NCBI GenBank assembly: GCA_003116975.1
Contig: BGKB01000063.1
Location: 124,001 to 188,000, forward strand
Direction: 5' to 3'
Origin: Aurantiochytrium sp. KH105
Lineage: Eukaryota > Sar > Bigyra > Thraustochytrida > Thraustochytriidae
DNA length: 64,000 nt
The notes beneath the pieces were generated by a model. That model did not search any database. It saw only the letters and a list, made by a program, of their open reading frames with translations, and was not told where the DNA came from. Positions 59,552 through 64,000 of this stretch are shown here, piece after piece. Each line of letters begins with the position of its first letter. Position 1 is the stretch's first letter. The position numbers and the translations under genes were made by a program.

Positions 59552-59991
59552 GTTTGTCTGTCTGTGTGTCTGTCTCTCCCAGGATGGCTTCTAGATTTGT
59601 AGAGGGTCTCGAGGTAATGTATGTACGTGCGCAAGCCTATGTACTGGCAGCTCACGTTTCGGAACAGAAACAAAACGAAACGAAACGAAATGAAGCAACA
59701 GAATGAAAAGAAACAAAACAACATAAGAGATCTTCCCTCTCTTTGGCGCCGCATCAAATTATTTCCTAATCCTCTTGCGTATACTTTGGCTTTGGGAAAA
59801 GAAAAAAAAAGATGAAGAAAAAGAAAAGAACATTCTTCTCTTTCTTGATGAGTCTTGATCTCATCTAATTATTCTTATATCGATTGTTCGACTGTGAAAA
59901 CGAATCACAAAGAATCTGGGATGTAGGCCTAATCCATGTAGTGTAAGGCTCTGTAAGACGCCTTATTGGAAAGGCTCGGTAAGCCTTCGAC
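59552..59991. other. Convergent intergenic region CANT1 / NAPRT
   Basis: 440 bp, AT-rich. It contains a GTCT tract just after the CANT1 stop (59553-59577), an AAACG array (59673-59690) and a TAGGCCTA palindrome (59924-59931) 60 bp past the NAPRT stop on the minus strand. No gene is seen. Confidence 0.6.
59924..59931. other. TAGGCCTA palindrome, 3' flank of NAPRT
   Basis: Exact palindrome 60 bp past the NAPRT stop codon on the minus strand. Confidence 0.35.
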
Positions 59992-61656
59992 TCACTCGAA
60001 GAGCTCGATGGGCTGGTTCGCCTGCCAGAGCTCGCGCGCAAAGACTGCGTAGCTCTCAGAAATGGAAACCTTGTACGGGGCTGGATTGAGCGAGCGCACG
60101 TGATCTTCGCGCAAAATGCTCATCTGCTTCTGTACACGCTTGCGGGCATCCTCGACAGAGTTCATGGGCACAAGCACCTTGCTGTCTTGAAAGACGGGCT
60201 TGAGGATCTCAATGACCTCGGAGGGCCGCACGTCGCATCGCTTGCGCTCCTCGAATGGGTGGCAGCAGCGGATCGTCTCGCCGGGGCGCGGCGCGGGCTC
60301 GTCAGCATGCTTCATGAGATCGACGAGGGCAACCGAGTCCTTGCCGATGAGACGGTAGACACGCTTCTTTCCAGGCAACGTGGTCTTCTCGAACTCGTTG
60401 GAGAGCTTGACACAAGGCTGCCCATTGCACTCCACGAGCTTGTAGACCATGCCGAGCGCAGGTTGCGCCTGGCAGGTCACCAGGTTGGTGCCAATGCCAA
60501 AGGAGTCAATCTCGTGGCCCTGCTTGGACAGCGAATGCAGAACGTCCTCGTTAATGTCGTTGCTCGCCACAATGATAGCCTTCTCAAGACCATATTTTTT
60601 GAACATTTGGCGTGCCTGCCGCGAGAGGTACGAGAGATCGCCGCTGTCCAAACGAATTCCAACAGGCTTTCGTTGGAACTTGTCACGGAGAACAAGTGCT
60701 ACGCAGATAAAGTTGGGCACACCGCTGTGCAAAGTGTCGTACGTGTCGACGAGCGCGAGAAAAGAATCGGGAAAAGCTTGCGCATAGGCCACAAAGGCCA
60801 CCAGCTCAGAGGTGTTGGTGTTTGTAAAGCCGAGCTCCTCGCGCTTCTTCTCGACATCCTCCCAAAACTCCTCGTCGCCCATCTTTGTACTCGCAAGGTC
60901 GGCGACCGTGCGGAAGGAGCTCACAAAGGCGTGCGCGTGGGTGCCCGCCACCCCAACGTTGAAGAGTTTGCCAGCCAAAAGGTTGCTTGTGCCATCGAAT
61001 CCTCCGACGCAAGCGTAGCGACTGGCCGTCATGGCGCCGTCCGGGCCTTGGGCGCGCCGCAGTCCAAACTCGAGGAGTTTCTTGTCCGCGCCGGCCGCCA
61101 GGCGCATGCGCTGAGCATTCGTTGCGATGAGTGAGGAGAAGTTGGTCAAGTTCAGAAGCGTGGTTTCCAGCAGCTGGCAAATTCCGAGCGGGCCCTCCAC
61201 GCGGATCAAAGGGAGGCGCGGGAACACCACGGAGCCCTCCTCCATCGAGTGGAGGGTTACCTTGGAGGTGTCCACGTGGGTGAGCCATTCCAGAAATTTG
61301 GGGTCGCAGTTGGGCAAAGCAGTCTCCAGGTAGTCGATGTCGGATTTGGAGAACTCGAAGGAGCTCACAAAGCGGAGGACCTCTTCGAGCCCGCAAAAGA
61401 GGGTGAACTCGCCCTGAAAGGGATTCTTGCGGAAGAAGAGCTCAAAGACCGCGTGCTCTTCGTGGCGGTTCGCCTTCCAGTACGCGTAACACATGGTCAC
61501 TTGGTACATGTCTGTCAGCAACGGCGTCACCAAGGAGTTGTACGGCACAAAGCCATGCTGCCTCGACATGGGGCTGTTCGGCTGCGGCTTCTTGGGCAAG
61601 TTGTCCAGTTTGAGCCCCGCTGGAGTTGGCGTCGACGACGAATCGCTCTGCGACAT
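59992..61656 (-). CDS. NAPRT: Nicotinate phosphoribosyltransferase
   Basis: 554 residues from ATG 61656 (context CACCATG), the usual eukaryotic length. It converts nicotinate, PRPP and ATP to nicotinate mononucleotide, the entry step of the Preiss-Handler NAD salvage route, in the cytosol. Landmarks: LLTDMYQVTMCYAYW (46-60), FELFFRKNPFQGEFTLFCGL (71-90), GGFDGTSNLLAGKLFNVGVAGTHAHAFV in the active site (218-244), VDTYDTLHSGVPNF, GIRLDSGDL (333-341) in the phosphate-binding part, and SNDINED followed by DSFGIGTNLVTC (384-395). Residues 1-35 are a Ser/Pro-rich extension. Nothing is missing or broken. Confidence 0.94.
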   Translation of the reverse strand: MSQSDSSSTPTPAGLKLDNLPKKPQPNSPMSRQHGFVPYNSLVTPLLTDMYQVTMCYAYWKANRHEEHAVFELFFRKNPFQGEFTLFCGLEEVLRFVSSFEFSKSDIDYLETALPNCDPKFLEWLTHVDTSKVTLHSMEEGSVVFPRLPLIRVEGPLGICQLLETTLLNLTNFSSLIATNAQRMRLAAGADKKLLEFGLRRAQGPDGAMTASRYACVGGFDGTSNLLAGKLFNVGVAGTHAHAFVSSFRTVADLASTKMGDEEFWEDVEKKREELGFTNTNTSELVAFVAYAQAFPDSFLALVDTYDTLHSGVPNFICVALVLRDKFQRKPVGIRLDSGDLSYLSRQARQMFKKYGLEKAIIVASNDINEDVLHSLSKQGHEIDSFGIGTNLVTCQAQPALGMVYKLVECNGQPCVKLSNEFEKTTLPGKKRVYRLIGKDSVALVDLMKHADEPAPRPGETIRCCHPFEERKRCDVRPSEVIEILKPVFQDSKVLVPMNSVEDARKRVQKQMSILREDHVRSLNPAPYKVSISESYAVFARELWQANQPIELFE

Positions 61657-62654
61657 GGTGTGCTCGGCGAGCGGCCTCCTTTATTTCTTTCTCGAAGTCA
61701 AACACGCTCTCTTTCTCTCTCTCTCTTGAGAGCGTGCGCGCGCTTGCGTGCAAAGGCCGATCGCTGCTCCGCAGACGCTGTCCCCTTCTTTCCCCCTCGT
61801 CCCCTAGCCGCTCTCGACTGCGCTGTGCTTGCACACGCGCTCCACGTCTGGCGCCGCCCTAGTTACGCTTTTGCCCTCTTTGTTTGCTCTTTGCTTTGCA
61901 AAACAGTTGTGCACGGCCGTGCCTACATTATTTTATTTTATTTTCCCGCGGCAAGTTCTCGCCGGATTCTCTGCTGTAGCTGGTTATCGTATACACATCG
62001 CGGAGCGAAAGGGTTCCGCACAGAGAGGACTCGGAAGAAAGTCTTTAGCGCGTTCTCCGTGCCGCCAAAGTTGACTGTGAGTCAGAGGCATCACCAGCTG
62101 CAGCCAAGGGAACCCATTACTGCATTATCTATTCGTGGTGGATGACTGACTCAATGAATCATAATAACTTATGTGGTGAGGTGACTTTCATCCCTTGATA
62201 ATAGAGTTGATAAGAGGTGGAGAGGCTGACTGATGCATACACGTCAAGGGAAGCAGCAAGAGCGCCACGAGTGATGAAGACGGTATCTCCACTCCTCTCG
62301 ATCTTACTCTTCTTCTCGGAGATCAATGGAGAGTCTGCTCCAACACGAGTACTGCGCGGAAGGCATCTTCAAGGAGAGGTGTGCTCCCTTTCAATCGCAG
62401 ATCGTCAATACGCTTTGTTCGAGATCTGCTGCTGCTGGCTGAGCGAAGCCCCCCTCTTACTACTTTGCCGTTCATCTCTCTTCTTGGAAATGCCTGCTGC
62501 TGCAGACGAGCGGCAGCGGCAGGCAGGCAACCAACAGCATCCAACACCATTTCATGTAACAGCGAGGGAACCAGCCCCGCTTCCCTTGCAGCAACAACTT
62601 TCCGCCTTCGCGCATCTTGCTGCACCAGTCAAGCTACTTCACGTCTCGCAAAGA

Positions 62655-62724
62655 CCAAGCCAAGCCAAGCCAAACCAAGCCAAGCCAAGCCAAGCCAAGC
62701 CAAGCCAAGCCAAACTAAGCCAAG
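62655..62724. repeat. AAGCC pentanucleotide array
   Basis: About 14 AAGCC units with single-base variants (AAACC, AAACT). It leads directly into the longer-period minisatellite downstream. Confidence 0.95.
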
Positions 62725-62770
62725 CAAGTCGAGCAAAGTCGAGCAACGCCAAGCAAGGTCGAGCAACGCA

Positions 62771-63045
62771 ACTCCAAGTCGAGCAAAGACCAAGCCAATT
62801 TACGCCAAGCAAGATCAAACCAAGCCAAGTCATGCCACGCCAAGCAAAGTCGAGCAACGCAACGCAAAGTCGAACAAAGTCGAGCAACGCAACTCCAAGT
62901 CGAGCAAAGACCAAGCCAATTTACGCCAAGCAAGATCAAGCCAAGCCAAGTTACGCCACGCCAAGCAAAGTCGAGCAACGCAACGCAAGGTCGAACAAAG
63001 ACCAAGCCAATTCACGCCAAGCAAGATCAAGCCAAGCCAACAAAG
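62771..63045. repeat. Higher-order minisatellite, about 121-bp period
   Basis: A unit beginning GACCAAGCCAATTTACGCC occurs at 62788, 62909 and 63000: a 121-bp step, then a 91-bp step that lacks about 30 bp. Inside the unit are degenerate CAAGTCGAGCAA/CGCAACGCAAAG segments that look like mutated AAGCC pentamers. Confidence 0.85.
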
Positions 63046-63705
63046 TCCAAGCCACGCGAAGCGGCTGCGGCTGCGGCTGCGGCTCGCGCGTCGGAGACAA
63101 AGAGGAGGAGGAAGAGTTGCTCCCTGCTCTCGACGGCACGCCCTGCTCTCGATGGGTGCGCTCGCACACTCCCGGTCTGGATGTCGAGGGCCGCGCGTCC
63201 TAGGCGCTCGCTACCGCGAAGTCTACGCTGGCAGGGATTGGTTCCGCCTCGGGCATCGTGCCAGGTTGCAGCCTCAGAAAGACACGAGCACGAGGCCGAA
63301 GATGAGATGGCATGGCGCGGCTTGGCGTGGCGCGGCGCGACTCGGCGTGGCGCGATGATGGCCAGCATCAGCATCATCATCAGCATCATCATCAGCAGCG
63401 GCAGCAGCAGCAGCAGGCTGCGAAAGCTTGGCTGTGCGTGCACAAGCATCGGCTGCGACGAGAAGGAGGGATGGATGGATGGAAGGAAGACCCCCCGCTG
63501 CTGGCACAGCGGCGGCGGCGGCGGTCGGGGGGTGGGTGCTTGCACGCATCAGCATCGCGCCACCGGTACGTACTTTAAAGGCGGTGGCGTTAGCTGAAGG
63601 GTAGGCTGCGCGCCGGGGGACGCAAGTGCAACGAGATCCGGAGCCAAGGTGAAATGAGCTCGGAAGAGGATGTCAGGTCTCGACAAGCCCCAGCCTTTGC
63701 AAATC

Positions 63706-63725
63706 AAGCCAAGCCAAGCCAAGCC
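63706..63725. repeat. Short AAGCC array
   Basis: Four AAGCC units about 130 bp upstream of the last gene. Confidence 0.85.
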
Positions 63726-63855
63726 TTTCAAGCCAAAAGCAAACCCGTATGAGCATCGCGTCCGGTCAGAGCAAGAACTTGCGGGCATCGAGGTCATCGC
63801 CAAAAGCTAAAAGCTCTTGCTTCTAAAGAAGGTCATCGACACTGCAGCAAGCACA

Positions 63856-64000
63856 ATGACTCGAACAAAGAACGCCGAAGTGGCGCCTCTGAGCGGCCCG
63901 GAGCAAGAGGGTGATGAGATCTGCTGCACGTGCGCGGGACGAACCTTCACCAAGGCAATGTGGTTCGTCTTTCTTGTCGTGTGCTTGAACATTGTGCTCT
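63856..64000 (+). CDS. 5' end of a membrane protein gene (partial)
   Basis: Open from ATG 63856 (A at -3) to the window edge, 48 residues visible. A polar N-terminus (MTRTKNAEVAPLSGPEQEGDE) is followed by CCTCAGR and then a strongly hydrophobic stretch from about residue 34 (MWFVFLVVCLNIVL) running off the edge. It looks like a cytosolic tail leading into the first membrane span. The family cannot be told. Confidence 0.55.
   Translation, partial: MTRTKNAEVAPLSGPEQEGDEICCTCAGRTFTKAMWFVFLVVCLNIVL

Larger units (their letters stand above)
61657..63855. other. 2.2-kb intergenic region with AAGCC-derived minisatellite
   Basis: Upstream of NAPRT (-) and of the partial gene at the right edge (+). 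The first 500 bp are the likely NAPRT promoter, with a CT tract near 61709-61727. From 62655 to about 63060 there is a repeat-derived block, and AAGCC units recur at 63706-63725. Open frames at 62217-63203 and 62381-63358 translate the repeats as AKPSQ-like strings and are rejected. Confidence 0.55.

Noticed and set aside
62655-63045. CRISPR-like array
   Set aside because: Units are degenerate pentamers without unique spacers, in a eukaryotic genome.
62217-63358. Frames of 328 and 325 residues, one with a signal-peptide-like start at about 62275
   Set aside because: Most of each frame is AAGCC-array translation (AKPSQ strings) appearing in all frames; the hydrophobic start is probably chance.
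277-63855. tRNA, rRNA or transposon genes in the intergenic stretches
   Set aside because: No tRNA B-box with matching stems, no rRNA-like sequence, and no transposase or reverse-transcriptase motif was found by eye; a covariance-model scan would be needed to be certain.

Overview
This is nuclear DNA of a gene-dense eukaryote. Nearly every gene is one long open frame under the standard genetic code; I could support only one intron. Gene content is eukaryotic throughout: USP deubiquitinase, NatD acetyltransferase, SGTA co-chaperone, PRA1, mitochondrial complex I assembly factor, copper chaperone for SOD, cyclic-nucleotide phosphodiesterase. Two giant receptor-like proteins combine a beta-helix, a Cys-rich module and many membrane spans, an architecture familiar from stramenopiles and alveolates. 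Low intron density, roughly balanced GC inside genes with very GC-rich upstream regions, and a flagellar-type coiled-coil gene best fit a labyrinthulomycete (thraustochytrid-like) stramenopile. That assignment is inference; nothing in the window proves the species.

Layout. 1-20 kb: 3' end of a membrane-protein gene, a phosphodiesterase (+), cystathionine gamma-lyase (+), a RING protein (-), an FSP1/NDH2-type flavoprotein (+), NAA40 (-), uroporphyrinogen decarboxylase (+), CCS (+), a two-exon UDP-glycosyltransferase-like gene (-) and an SGTA-like co-chaperone (-). 20-42 kb: a USP32-like deubiquitinase (+), NDUFAF5 (+), a DFRP1-like protein (-), a repeat-rich coiled-coil protein (-) head to head with an ARM/IQ protein (+), and PRA1 (-). 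42-64 kb: two tandem paralogous receptor-like genes of 2083 and 2040 residues (-), a CANT1-type apyrase (+), nicotinate phosphoribosyltransferase (-) and the 5' end of a membrane-protein gene (+).

The genes do not form an operon-like unit. Head-to-head pairs share upstream regions of about 0.46 to 1.75 kb: RING/flavoprotein, NAA40/UROD, SGTA/USP, coiled-coil/ARM and receptor/CANT1. Several convergent pairs have close 3' ends, CCS and the glycosyltransferase only 27 bp apart. Intergenic DNA is full of tetra- and pentanucleotide arrays, and an 8-bp palindrome TAGGCCTA recurs shortly downstream of stop codons.

The most unusual items are: a DFRP1-family protein in which an OB-fold-like domain occupies the place of the two CCCH zinc fingers; a glycosyltransferase with an eroded donor signature and a hidden signal-peptide exon; a phosphodiesterase with Glu at the normally invariant purine-binding Gln; neighbouring UROD and CCS genes whose N-terminal extensions both end at an identical ESGAMAA containing a strong internal start codon; and the tandem receptor pair. 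Several computed starts are near-cognate codons or lie far upstream of the conserved domain; the starts given here were moved to supported ATGs.
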